Origin: an uncultured Verrucomicrobiota bacterium
GTDB taxonomy: Bacteria; Verrucomicrobiota; Verrucomicrobiia; Limisphaerales; UBA1096
Reading direction: 5' to 3'
Assembly: GCA_913045395.1 (NCBI GenBank)
Contig: CAJWPV010000088.1
Location: 1 to 6,478, forward strand
DNA length: 6,478 nt
The position numbers and the translations under genes were made by a program. Each line of letters starts with the position of its first letter. Position 1 is the stretch's first letter. Below, in pieces: positions 1-6,478 of this stretch. The notes below the pieces were generated by a model. The model saw only the letters and a list, made by a program, of their open reading frames with translations. It had not been told where the DNA came from and ran no database searches.

Positions 1-698
1 TCCTCAGCGACACGCCGGCGAGCTTGGCCAAGTTTCGCCTGCCGGCCGGCCTAATCGTCCCGCCCGCCGGTTTTCTCCTCATTGATGCCAAACTGCATCA
101 CAGCCGGCCGGGCGCTCCCGGGCGCTTTGAAATCCCGCAGGAGGGAGGAGCGCTTTTTCTCTCGCAGATCGACAGCGGCTATTTGACCGGCTTGGGCGCG
201 ATAGCCAGCTTTGGCCCCTTCGAGGGCACCGCGTCCCAGGGTCTGAAGCAGACTGAAGAGAACAACAGCATCATGGTGTCCCTCCCGATCCCCACCCCAG
301 GCAAGCCCAACACTTCGCGGACCGACAGCGACTCGGACGGACTGCCGGACGACTGGGAACTGGCGTATGGCCTCAAGCCGGAATCCGACGCCGACGCCGG
401 CGCCGACCCCGACGGGGACGGGCTCACCAATCTTCAGGAATACATCTGCGGCACGGATCCCCGGGAACAGACCAGCCGACTTGAGCTGGCGGTGGTTCGC
501 GACAATGTCCAGCTGGAGCTGCGCTTTCAGGCTCAACCCAACCGAACCTACGTCATCGAGTCGCGTGAACGTCTCGGGCTCGGTGAATGGCAAACAGTGC
601 GCACACTTGCCCCGGAAGCAAACAGCGGCGAAGTCGTGGTGCGCGAACTCATCGAAAAGGGCCAACCGGAACGCTACTTTCGGCTGCTGGTGATGTAG
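1..698 (+). CDS. Lamin-tail / Asp-repeat secreted protein, C-terminal part (5' end outside window)
   Basis: The reading frame is open from the first complete codon at base 3 to the TAG at 696-698 (231 residues), so the gene starts upstream. A TTG at 24 in this frame lies inside a conserved domain and is not a start. Residues 1 to about 90 look like the second half of a lamin-tail domain: 'LSDTPASLAKFRLPAG', then 'IVPPAGFLLID' and 'EGGALFLSQ', the usual strand pattern of bacterial members. Residues about 107-154 are Asp-rich thrombospondin type 3-like Ca-binding repeats (DSDSDGLPDDWE, then DPDGDGLTNLQEY and GTDP). Residues about 159-231 form a small beta-rich terminal module with the pattern A-x-P-N-R-x-Y, E-W-x-T-V-R and a final 'YFRL'. 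The following gene shares this end. Bacterial lamin-tail proteins are generally extracellular or surface-attached. No PEP-CTERM or LPXTG-type anchor follows the module. Its exact function is unknown, and a kinase or hydrolase domain may lie in the missing N-terminal part. Confidence 0.88.
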   Translation, partial: LSDTPASLAKFRLPAGLIVPPAGFLLIDAKLHHSRPGAPGRFEIPQEGGALFLSQIDSGYLTGLGAIASFGPFEGTASQGLKQTEENNSIMVSLPIPTPGKPNTSRTDSDSDGLPDDWELAYGLKPESDADAGADPDGDGLTNLQEYICGTDPREQTSRLELAVVRDNVQLELRFQAQPNRTYVIESRERLGLGEWQTVRTLAPEANSGEVVVRELIEKGQPERYFRLLVM

Positions 699-718
699 TA
701 GACCGGGACAGTTGTTTT

Positions 719-3700
719 ATGCGAGTCACCCACCCTATATCTCGACTTTGTTTTGCCGCGCTGGCGCTCCTTCTCGCCGCGCTTGGCCAAGCGCGGGTGA
801 GTGGCGGGATCGTCGTTGAGGGAATCTCGGACAAGCAGGTCGCCAACGGCCCGGTCCGCATCCGCATCAACAAAACCGGCAGCGCCCCGGCGGAACATCG
901 GCTCGACGGCCAACGCATCCCTGCCGGAATCTGGCTGGACATAGCCCATCCCGGCTATCACGAGTTGCGCTCTGTTGAGCGGCCGCCCGGCCCTGGAGGG
1001 GAACAAGCCCATTTGGTTCGTTTCGTGATCCAGTCCGCGCGCGGCCAAGCGGAATGGGCACTGCCTCCGTGGACCCCGCGACCCCCGGTCGCCTCCGGCC
1101 AGGCGCTCGACGCGAACACGGAAGACGCCGTCCGGCTGGAACTATTCATGCCGACCCGATTCCCGGCCGGGCTGCCTATGCCCGTGGTTGCGATGGTGAT
1201 GAATCCGCAAAACCGGCGCGTGAACTTCAACGGCCAACTCGAGGGCGAGACCAGCTTCGCGATAAAGCGGGGCGTCGGCTCCGGCTTGCTTTCATCGGGC
1301 CAGTCGAAAAAACATCTCTTCAAGATCGGGCCACTGTCCGCGGACAGAACGGTTACCATCGACAATGACGAGTGGCAGGCCGTGCAAGGCGCCATCCCGA
1401 AAACAGCGACGTGGGAGGAGAACACCAGAATCCATGTGACCTCCAACCTGACCGTTGCAGAAGGAGTCACCCTCCTTATCCGAAGTGGTTGCGTCGTCAA
1501 GTTGGCGCCAAAGATCGAGGTGACCGTGCTCGGCAGACTCATCGTCGAGGGGACACGCGAGGCGCCGGTCGTTTTTTGTCCGGAAACACCGGACGTTCCC
1601 TGGGGTGGCATTACACTGAAGGGTGACTCAGCCTCAACGGAGACGAGCTGGACCTTCGTCACCGGCAGCGGAGGCAACCCATGGTGGTTCGTGGCCAACA
1701 ACATTGCCGGCACACATCGCCAGGAGCAGGCTGCCTTTTTTCTCGGCGAAGGCGCCAAGGGGACGTTCTCGGATTGCTTTTTCATCGACAACGCCGGGCA
1801 GGCGTTCCACGGGGAGACTTCTCAACTCACGCTGGACCGGTGCGTAGTGCAGCGGTGCCAAACCGTCGGCCAATTCAACGGCGGTTCCGTGACAATCCGT
1901 GACAGTGCGTTGATTGATTTTCCGAGCGACAGCGACACCTTCGAGGACGGGGACAACGACGCACTGTATTTCACCCTCGGCGAACACGAGATCACCGGCA
2001 CACTCATCGGCTGGTGCAAGGATGACGGCATCGACGCCGGCGGGGATTCACCAGGCACGGTGCACGTTTCCGGTTGTTGGATTGAGAGCTGCTTTCACGA
2101 GGGGCTCGCATTGTCGGGCGCCGACAAGATCGTGCACGTGCTCGACTCGGTCATCATCAACTGCGGGCAGGCTATCGAGGTCGGATACCTCTCGCCGAAC
2201 GTCACGCTGGAGCGCTGCCTCCTCACCGGCAACGGAATCGGAGCCCGCTTTGGCGATAATTATGACGGCGCCCATCTCGGTTTTCTTTCTATGACCAGCT
2301 CTGTTTCCATATTCAATCAACGCGATGTCTGGGGCATGAGCCGGAATTTGTGGGCGGAGAAAATTTCGAGGATGAAAATCGAGGGCAATCACCTATCCCG
2401 TCTGCACGATTCGTTTCCCGATAACAGGGTTTGGGAGCCCGCCGAGCATCCCGGGTTGCTCTCGCCCTTTTTATCGCGATCCCCGTTTGTGACCGGCGTT
2501 GGTTTCCGGGGGTGGGACCGGCTCGTCGCCCCGAGCCGGATAACTATTGGCCTGAGCCGGCCAGCGACCGAAACGGTACAGATTCGTTTCAAGGTTCGCA
2601 CGGTGGATCAAAACGGAGATGCCGGCAGCGCGTTTGCAGATGGAAAACTTGAGTTTCAGCCCGGGGAAACGGCGAAGGAGATCTCGCTGCAGATTCCCGG
2701 CATCGCGAAAGCGGATTCCTTCAGGGTTGAATTATCGGAGGCGGTGAATAGCAAGCTGACCGGCCCAGCGTCCGTGCTCTTCCAGTCGCAAAAAACAGGC
2801 ACGCCGCAAACGTGGATCGCGTCAAAATCAGCCCAATGGAAATGGCTCAAGGGCGTGAAGGAGGCTTCAGAGCCAAGGGATGCATGGCAAAAACGAGAGT
2901 TCAGCGATGCAGCGTGGACGCCCGGCACCGCTCCATTCGGATACGGCCGGGAGGGTTTGCAAACCGTGCTGGACGACATGCGAAACAATTACACCACTGT
3001 GTATTTGCGGCATGAGCTTGAGCTTGGCTCGCCGGAGTTCACGGGCTCGTTGTGCTTCGACGCAAAGTACGACGACGGCTTCGCCATTTGGATCAACGGA
3101 CTCGAACTGGCCCGCGTCGGCCTGCCAGCAGGGGAGCTGCCGTTTAACGGAAGAGCCAGCGAGTCGGACTTCGCCCCAAGGCAGTGGAGTACCGTTGTGC
3201 CCGCCGCCACCGTCTCAACACTTATGCCTGGAAAAAACATTGTCGCCGTCCACCTGTTCAACACGCGGCCGGACAGCACCGATCTGTTTTTCGACCTGTC
3301 ACTGACCTCAGTCCAATCGACCGATACCGACAAGGACAGCCTTCCCGACGAGTGGGAACAGCGCGTGATCCGGGCCAAAACCGACGATGCCGTATCGGGG
3401 ATCGGCGACGTCCGGCCAAACGATGACTTTGATGGGGACGGCTTGGCCAACCACTGGGAATTCGCAGCTGGAACGGATCCGCTCAATCCCTTCAGCGCGA
3501 TCCGGCTCAAGTCGGTGCGCGGCCTTGACGGAGTCACACAACTCCATTGGCAGGCCAAGCCCCATCGAGTGTACCAACTTCAGGGCAAACGCCGCCTGGC
3601 CGCCAACGTGTCGTGGGAAACCGTGAGGCAGTTCCTGCCGGTTTTTGCTCCGGCTGGTGAACTCAGGGTGACTCCTTTGGATCAATTTCAATCGCAGTCT

Positions 3701-3733
3701 GGTTTTTTCAGATTACGTCTTGCGGGGGATTAG
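719..3733 (+). CDS. Secreted multidomain right-handed beta-helix protein with jelly-roll and Asp-repeat C-terminus
   Basis: Complete gene, 1004 residues. The ATG at 719 was chosen because it starts a clear signal peptide (MRVTHPISRL, hydrophobic to about residue 23, likely cleavage after QA at 24-25). The frame is open back to an ATG at 587, but that start would overlap the previous gene and bury the signal peptide. A weak GGGA at 705-708 precedes it. Modules in order: Ig-like about 29-106; a second beta-rich module about 135-215; right-handed parallel beta-helix about 220-560, with 'DDGIDAGG' near 435-442; Calx-beta-like about 603-690; galactose-binding-like jelly roll about 698-863 ('YDDGFAIWING', then 'NIVAVHLFN'); Asp-rich type 3-like repeats about 868-924; and the same C-terminal module as the upstream gene, about 927-1004, ending near 'FFRLRL'. 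Beta-helix folds of this type bind or cleave acidic polysaccharides or act as adhesins; no catalytic set is proven here. The gaps are 20 bases upstream and 12 downstream, suggesting co-transcription. Confidence 0.93.
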   Translation: MRVTHPISRLCFAALALLLAALGQARVSGGIVVEGISDKQVANGPVRIRINKTGSAPAEHRLDGQRIPAGIWLDIAHPGYHELRSVERPPGPGGEQAHLVRFVIQSARGQAEWALPPWTPRPPVASGQALDANTEDAVRLELFMPTRFPAGLPMPVVAMVMNPQNRRVNFNGQLEGETSFAIKRGVGSGLLSSGQSKKHLFKIGPLSADRTVTIDNDEWQAVQGAIPKTATWEENTRIHVTSNLTVAEGVTLLIRSGCVVKLAPKIEVTVLGRLIVEGTREAPVVFCPETPDVPWGGITLKGDSASTETSWTFVTGSGGNPWWFVANNIAGTHRQEQAAFFLGEGAKGTFSDCFFIDNAGQAFHGETSQLTLDRCVVQRCQTVGQFNGGSVTIRDSALIDFPSDSDTFEDGDNDALYFTLGEHEITGTLIGWCKDDGIDAGGDSPGTVHVSGCWIESCFHEGLALSGADKIVHVLDSVIINCGQAIEVGYLSPNVTLERCLLTGNGIGARFGDNYDGAHLGFLSMTSSVSIFNQRDVWGMSRNLWAEKISRMKIEGNHLSRLHDSFPDNRVWEPAEHPGLLSPFLSRSPFVTGVGFRGWDRLVAPSRITIGLSRPATETVQIRFKVRTVDQNGDAGSAFADGKLEFQPGETAKEISLQIPGIAKADSFRVELSEAVNSKLTGPASVLFQSQKTGTPQTWIASKSAQWKWLKGVKEASEPRDAWQKREFSDAAWTPGTAPFGYGREGLQTVLDDMRNNYTTVYLRHELELGSPEFTGSLCFDAKYDDGFAIWINGLELARVGLPAGELPFNGRASESDFAPRQWSTVVPAATVSTLMPGKNIVAVHLFNTRPDSTDLFFDLSLTSVQSTDTDKDSLPDEWEQRVIRAKTDDAVSGIGDVRPNDDFDGDGLANHWEFAAGTDPLNPFSAIRLKSVRGLDGVTQLHWQAKPHRVYQLQGKRRLAANVSWETVRQFLPVFAPAGELRVTPLDQFQSQSGFFRLRLAGD
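777..796. repeat. Perfect 20-bp palindrome in signal-peptide coding region
   Basis: Bases 777-796 read the same on both strands with no spacer, centred on TTGGCCAA between 786 and 787. The site lies 58 bases inside the second gene, over codons for the end of the signal peptide (L-G-Q-A). With no loop it would form a poor hairpin, so a dimeric DNA-binding site or chance in GC-rich coding sequence are the alternatives. Its central 14 bases (780-793) recur exactly at 3818-3831. Confidence 0.6.
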
Positions 3734-3745
3734 TAGCGGCACGGT

Positions 3746-6478
3746 ATGGAAGTTCATCATCAAACAAAACAGGGAACTGGTCTGGGCGCCATGCTGCTGA
3801 ACGGTTGTTCAAACTTTCGCTTGGCCAAGCGGGCCCTGTTGTCCGCCACCTGCTGGGTTGCAGCGTGGCCGTTGTTCGGCGACATGGTGATCAACGAAAT
3901 CCATTATCACCCCGCATCCGATGATGTCCGTGAGGAGTTTGTGGAACTCCACAACACCGCCGACGAGGCGGTCAGCTTGGACGGCTGGTCGCTGCGTAGC
4001 GGGGTGCGGTTTGATTTCCCGAAGACCACCGTGCCGGCACACGGCTATTTAGTCGTCGCGGCGGATGCCGACGTGTTCGCGTCCAGGCATCCCGGCGTCC
4101 AGCCGGTCGTTGCCGGATGGAACGGCATGTTGAGCAATCGGGGGGAAACCATCCGCCTGGAGAATGCCAACGGCAAAACCATAGATTCCGTTTCCTATGC
4201 CGACGAGGGGGAGTGGGCGGTCCGGCAGCGGGACCTGCCCCACTACCAGCATCAGGGCTGGGATTGGCTGGCGGAACACGACGGCGGAGGCAAATCCCTA
4301 GAACTCATAAACCCGGGCATCTCCAACAAGCATGGACAAAACTGGGCAGCCGGCACCGTGGAGGAAGGCACGCCGGGGACGGTCAATTCCGTGTTCAACG
4401 CGGATGCGGCGCCGATGATTCTCAACGTCCGTCACTCGCCGATTGTGCCGCAATCCTCAAGCCGGGTGCACATCACTGTGAGACTGGTTGACGAACAGAA
4501 AACCGGATTGGCTGCCGACCTGTTTTATCGGCCGGACCCGGCGGAGGATTACCTGACGGCACCCCTGCATGATGACGGCACCCACGGGGACGGACTGGCC
4601 GGCGACGGTCTGTTTGGCCTGTTCATCCCGGCTTTTCCGAATGGCACGGTGGTTGAGTTTTATATTCGTGCCCGGGATGCGCAGGCCCACTCCAGAATTT
4701 ACCCAGCGGTTGCCGTGCAGGAGGACGCCCGCCGTGCGAACCTGCTTTACCAGGTGGACGACTCGCTGGCGGACGACTCCCTCCCCTTTTTCCGGATCAT
4801 TATGACACAGGCTGAAAGGGACTACTTCCTCAGCATGGTAAAAAACTCAACCGGCCGTTTCAGCGACGCGCGAATGAATGCCACATTCATCTCCCGGATG
4901 AGCGGCAAGCAGGAAATTCGCTATCTTGCGGACATCCGAAACCGCGGCAACGGGAGCCGCTGGAAAACACCAAATAATTTCAGGGTGGACTTCCCTAGTG
5001 ACACCCCCTGGCACGGTGTGGAGAAAATCAACCTCAACGCGCAGCATCCACATATCCAACTTCTTGGCAGCGCGCTGTGCCAGCAGGCAGGGCTTCTGGT
5101 TTCACGGTCGCGCCTGGTTCGTGTCAGGCTCAATGGCGCAGACTCCGCCGTGGCCGGATATCCCATGTACGGCACCTATGCACATAACGATGTGGTCGAC
5201 AGCGACTTTGCAGGTTTCCACAACCTGGGCCCGGTGAACATTTACCGCACAGTGCGAACAGGAAGCATGGAGGCCGACTTTGCCTACCTGGGAGAGGATC
5301 CTGAACCGTATCGGCAGGTTTATTTCAAGGAAACCAACGCCGCCGAGAATGACTGGCGGGACCTGATCCAACTTTGCCAACTCCTGACTGAAACCCCGGA
5401 GGAGGAGTTTGTCTCATCTGTCTCGGTGTCGCTGGATGTGGACAACTGGCTGCGTTTTTTTGCTATCAACACGTTTTTCGACAACCGGGAATCCGGGCTG
5501 GCTAACGGAATCGGGGATGACTTCATCCATTTCAAAGACATGCACACAAACCGGCATGTCCTTGTTCCATACGACCTCGACACCATTCTTGGCCGGGGCG
5601 ACACAGCAGGGAGCCCTACGGCCGGACTTTTCCGGGCCGCCGAGCCGGCGCAAGCCAGCGGACACTTGACCAAGCCGGATCAGGTGGCCCGTTTCCTCAA
5701 ACACCCGGCGTTCGTGCCGCGCTATTTCGCCGAGTTGCAAAGGCAGGCAGAAACCGTTTTTTCGGAGGATCAATTTTCTGCGTTTGTCAAACAAGTGATG
5801 GGAGGCAGGGCGGATGAATCGGAAATCGAGCGGTTGAAAAGTTTCGTTGCCGCCCGTCGCGAGTTCATTCTGACGGAAATCCCACAAACGCTGACCCTCT
5901 CGACCGACCTGCCATTCAAGCAGGGGCATCGCATCTCAGAAACCTCCCTCGTTGCCCTGGAGGGCCGGGCGAACGCCCTAGCCACCCGCTCGGTCACGGT
6001 GAATGGCATCCCGGCAGACTGGGAGGCCTGGGAGGCCAGATGGAAGGTTGACGCTTTTGAGTTGCAGCCGGGACTCAATCATCTCTCCTTGAGAGCCTTC
6101 GATGCGAGCCACGACGAATTGGACCGCCTCGAGTTCGCTGTATGGCACGAGACCGGAGCGCACCAGCTGGTCAACGCGAACATCACGACGGACACGTTTT
6201 TATCCGCCGCTGCCGGACCGTGGTTTTTCCCCGGCAAAACGATCGTACAAAAACAGGCTATACTCTCGATTGAAGCGGGTGCCATGGTGTATTTCGGAGA
6301 GGATGCTCAACTCGAGGTACAGGGAGGGCTGACGATCAGCGGAGAGCCCGATAGGCGCGCCACCCTGACCCGCCCCCCCGGCTCGAGTCATCGATGGCGC
6401 GGTATCCGGTGGATCGATTCCACCCAGGCAAACAGGTTGGCACACGTGAATATTTCCTCCGTCACTGCCGACACCGCC
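3746..6478 (+). CDS. Secreted lamin-tail / CotH-type kinase / beta-helix protein (3' end outside window)
   Basis: The frame is open for 911 codons to the window edge. ATG 3746 lies 12 bases after the previous stop; an in-frame ATG at 3791 is also possible (residue 16) and gives a more ordinary signal peptide. Neither has a well-spaced ribosome binding site. Residues about 30-45 are the hydrophobic export segment, ending before 'DMVINEIHYHP', the classic start of a lamin-tail domain (about 47-152, with 'EEFVELHN' and 'LDGWSLRSG'; its tail runs to 'GTPGTVNS' near 215). An Ig-like module (about 222-322, 'DDGTHGDGLAGDGLFG') leads into a CotH-type kinase domain (about 347-615, related helices to 710): 'RNRGNGSR' 398-405, 'GTYAHNDVVDSDF' 476-488, 'FFDN' 577-580 and 'VPYDLDTILGRG' 607-618, the last resembling the family's conserved Asp-x-Asp site. 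CotH of Bacillus is a protein kinase that phosphorylates spore-coat proteins. A second Ig-like module (about 715-800) and the first coils of a beta-helix (from about 803) follow. Family assignment is strong; activity and substrate are unknown. Confidence 0.92.
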   Translation, partial: MEVHHQTKQGTGLGAMLLNGCSNFRLAKRALLSATCWVAAWPLFGDMVINEIHYHPASDDVREEFVELHNTADEAVSLDGWSLRSGVRFDFPKTTVPAHGYLVVAADADVFASRHPGVQPVVAGWNGMLSNRGETIRLENANGKTIDSVSYADEGEWAVRQRDLPHYQHQGWDWLAEHDGGGKSLELINPGISNKHGQNWAAGTVEEGTPGTVNSVFNADAAPMILNVRHSPIVPQSSSRVHITVRLVDEQKTGLAADLFYRPDPAEDYLTAPLHDDGTHGDGLAGDGLFGLFIPAFPNGTVVEFYIRARDAQAHSRIYPAVAVQEDARRANLLYQVDDSLADDSLPFFRIIMTQAERDYFLSMVKNSTGRFSDARMNATFISRMSGKQEIRYLADIRNRGNGSRWKTPNNFRVDFPSDTPWHGVEKINLNAQHPHIQLLGSALCQQAGLLVSRSRLVRVRLNGADSAVAGYPMYGTYAHNDVVDSDFAGFHNLGPVNIYRTVRTGSMEADFAYLGEDPEPYRQVYFKETNAAENDWRDLIQLCQLLTETPEEEFVSSVSVSLDVDNWLRFFAINTFFDNRESGLANGIGDDFIHFKDMHTNRHVLVPYDLDTILGRGDTAGSPTAGLFRAAEPAQASGHLTKPDQVARFLKHPAFVPRYFAELQRQAETVFSEDQFSAFVKQVMGGRADESEIERLKSFVAARREFILTEIPQTLTLSTDLPFKQGHRISETSLVALEGRANALATRSVTVNGIPADWEAWEARWKVDAFELQPGLNHLSLRAFDASHDELDRLEFAVWHETGAHQLVNANITTDTFLSAAAGPWFFPGKTIVQKQAILSIEAGAMVYFGEDAQLEVQGGLTISGEPDRRATLTRPPGSSHRWRGIRWIDSTQANRLAHVNISSVTADTA
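3818..3831. repeat. 14-bp palindrome, exact copy of the core at 780-793
   Basis: CGCTTGGCCAAGCG is a perfect palindrome and identical to the centre of the 20-bp palindrome in the previous gene. It again lies in the N-terminal, signal-peptide coding part of its gene, here over the codons R-L-A-K-R. The codon phase differs between the two copies, so protein-level conservation alone does not explain the identity. Shorter versions occur at 23-32 (10 bp) and 3443-3450 (8 bp). Confidence 0.5.
6020..6037 (+). repeat. 9-bp tandem duplication (TGGGAGGCC twice)
   Basis: Two perfect adjacent copies of TGGGAGGCC lie in frame in the third gene and give Trp-Glu-Ala-Trp-Glu-Ala at residues 759-764, in the Ig-like module after the kinase domain. 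This looks like a small recent in-frame slippage duplication inserting three residues into a loop before 'RWKVDAFELQPG'. It does not disrupt the frame. Confidence 0.6.

Noticed and set aside
51..665. 204-residue minus-strand open frame opposite gene 1.
   Set aside because: Its Gly/Val-rich repeat is the reverse of the GAC/GCC Asp-Ala repeat codons in the Asp-rich region. No domain and no plausible start context.
587..718. Upstream in-frame extension of gene 2 from ATG 587 (44 extra residues).
   Set aside because: It overlaps the end of gene 1 in another frame, encodes a basic low-quality stretch, and would place the signal peptide internally. ATG 719 is preferred.
699..718. Terminator or promoter between genes 1 and 2.
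   Set aside because: The gap is only 20 bases with no inverted repeat, T-run or recognisable -35/-10 pair. The 12-base gap at 3734-3745 is equally bare.
958..1791. 277-residue open frame on the minus strand.
   Set aside because: It lies wholly antisense to the beta-helix gene, whose domains are clear. Its composition is Ser/Pro/Arg-rich with no recognisable motif: a shadow of GC-rich codon use.
1934..2052. Assignment of gene 2 as a GH28 polygalacturonase from its DGID-like and Asp-cluster motifs.
   Set aside because: The full set of GH28 motifs in correct order and spacing is not seen. DDGID-type sequences also occur in non-catalytic beta-helices.
2989..3558. 189-residue minus-strand open frame.
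   Set aside because: Antisense to the jelly-roll and Asp-repeat part of gene 2; Ser-rich with no motif.
3797..3856. Lipoprotein lipobox at LNGC or SATC in the N-terminus of gene 3.
   Set aside because: The first Cys precedes the basic residues and hydrophobic segment, and the second has Thr before Cys. Neither fits a usual lipobox.
5455..5461. Run of seven T as a possible frameshift or slippage site.
   Set aside because: The frame continues normally through Arg-Phe-Phe-Ala with conserved CotH-like sequence on both sides; nothing suggests recoding.
5414..5929. 171-residue minus-strand open frame.
   Set aside because: Opposite the kinase domain of gene 3, which is clearly coding on the plus strand.

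Overview
The window is an almost fully coding stretch of GC-rich DNA (about 60% G+C by eye). It carries three consecutive plus-strand genes for large, secreted, modular proteins. The first is cut off at its 5' end and the third at its 3' end. The vocabulary of modules (lamin-tail domains, a CotH-type kinase domain, a right-handed beta-helix, a galactose-binding-like jelly roll, Asp-rich thrombospondin type 3-like repeats and a recurring C-terminal module ending in 'FRL') is typical of Verrucomicrobiota and related PVC bacteria. That assignment is by architecture only; no rRNA or marker gene is present.

Layout. Bases 1-698 hold the C-terminal 231 residues of a lamin-tail protein that ends in Ca-binding-type Asp repeats and the 'FRL' module. 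After 20 bases, 719-3733 encodes a complete 1004-residue exported beta-helix protein: signal peptide, Ig-like modules, beta-helix, Calx-beta-like module, jelly roll, Asp repeats and the same C-terminal module. After 12 bases, the third reading frame opens at 3746 and runs without a stop to the last base (911 codons): signal peptide, lamin-tail domain, Ig-like module, CotH-type kinase domain, second Ig-like module and the first turns of another beta-helix. It is easily missed because it has no stop codon inside the window.

How they fit together. The tiny gaps, common strand and shared modules suggest one transcription unit built by duplication and module shuffling: genes 1 and 2 share their C-terminal ends, and genes 2 and 3 share the beta-helix entry. 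The likely theme is a cell-surface or extracellular assembly in which the gene 3 product may phosphorylate extracellular proteins and the others bind polysaccharide, calcium or each other. That role is inference; no substrate is visible.

At DNA level there is a perfect 20-bp palindrome in the signal-peptide coding region of gene 2. Its 14-bp core recurs exactly in the signal-peptide region of gene 3, in a different codon phase. No RNA gene, mobile element, CRISPR array, convincing promoter or terminator was seen.
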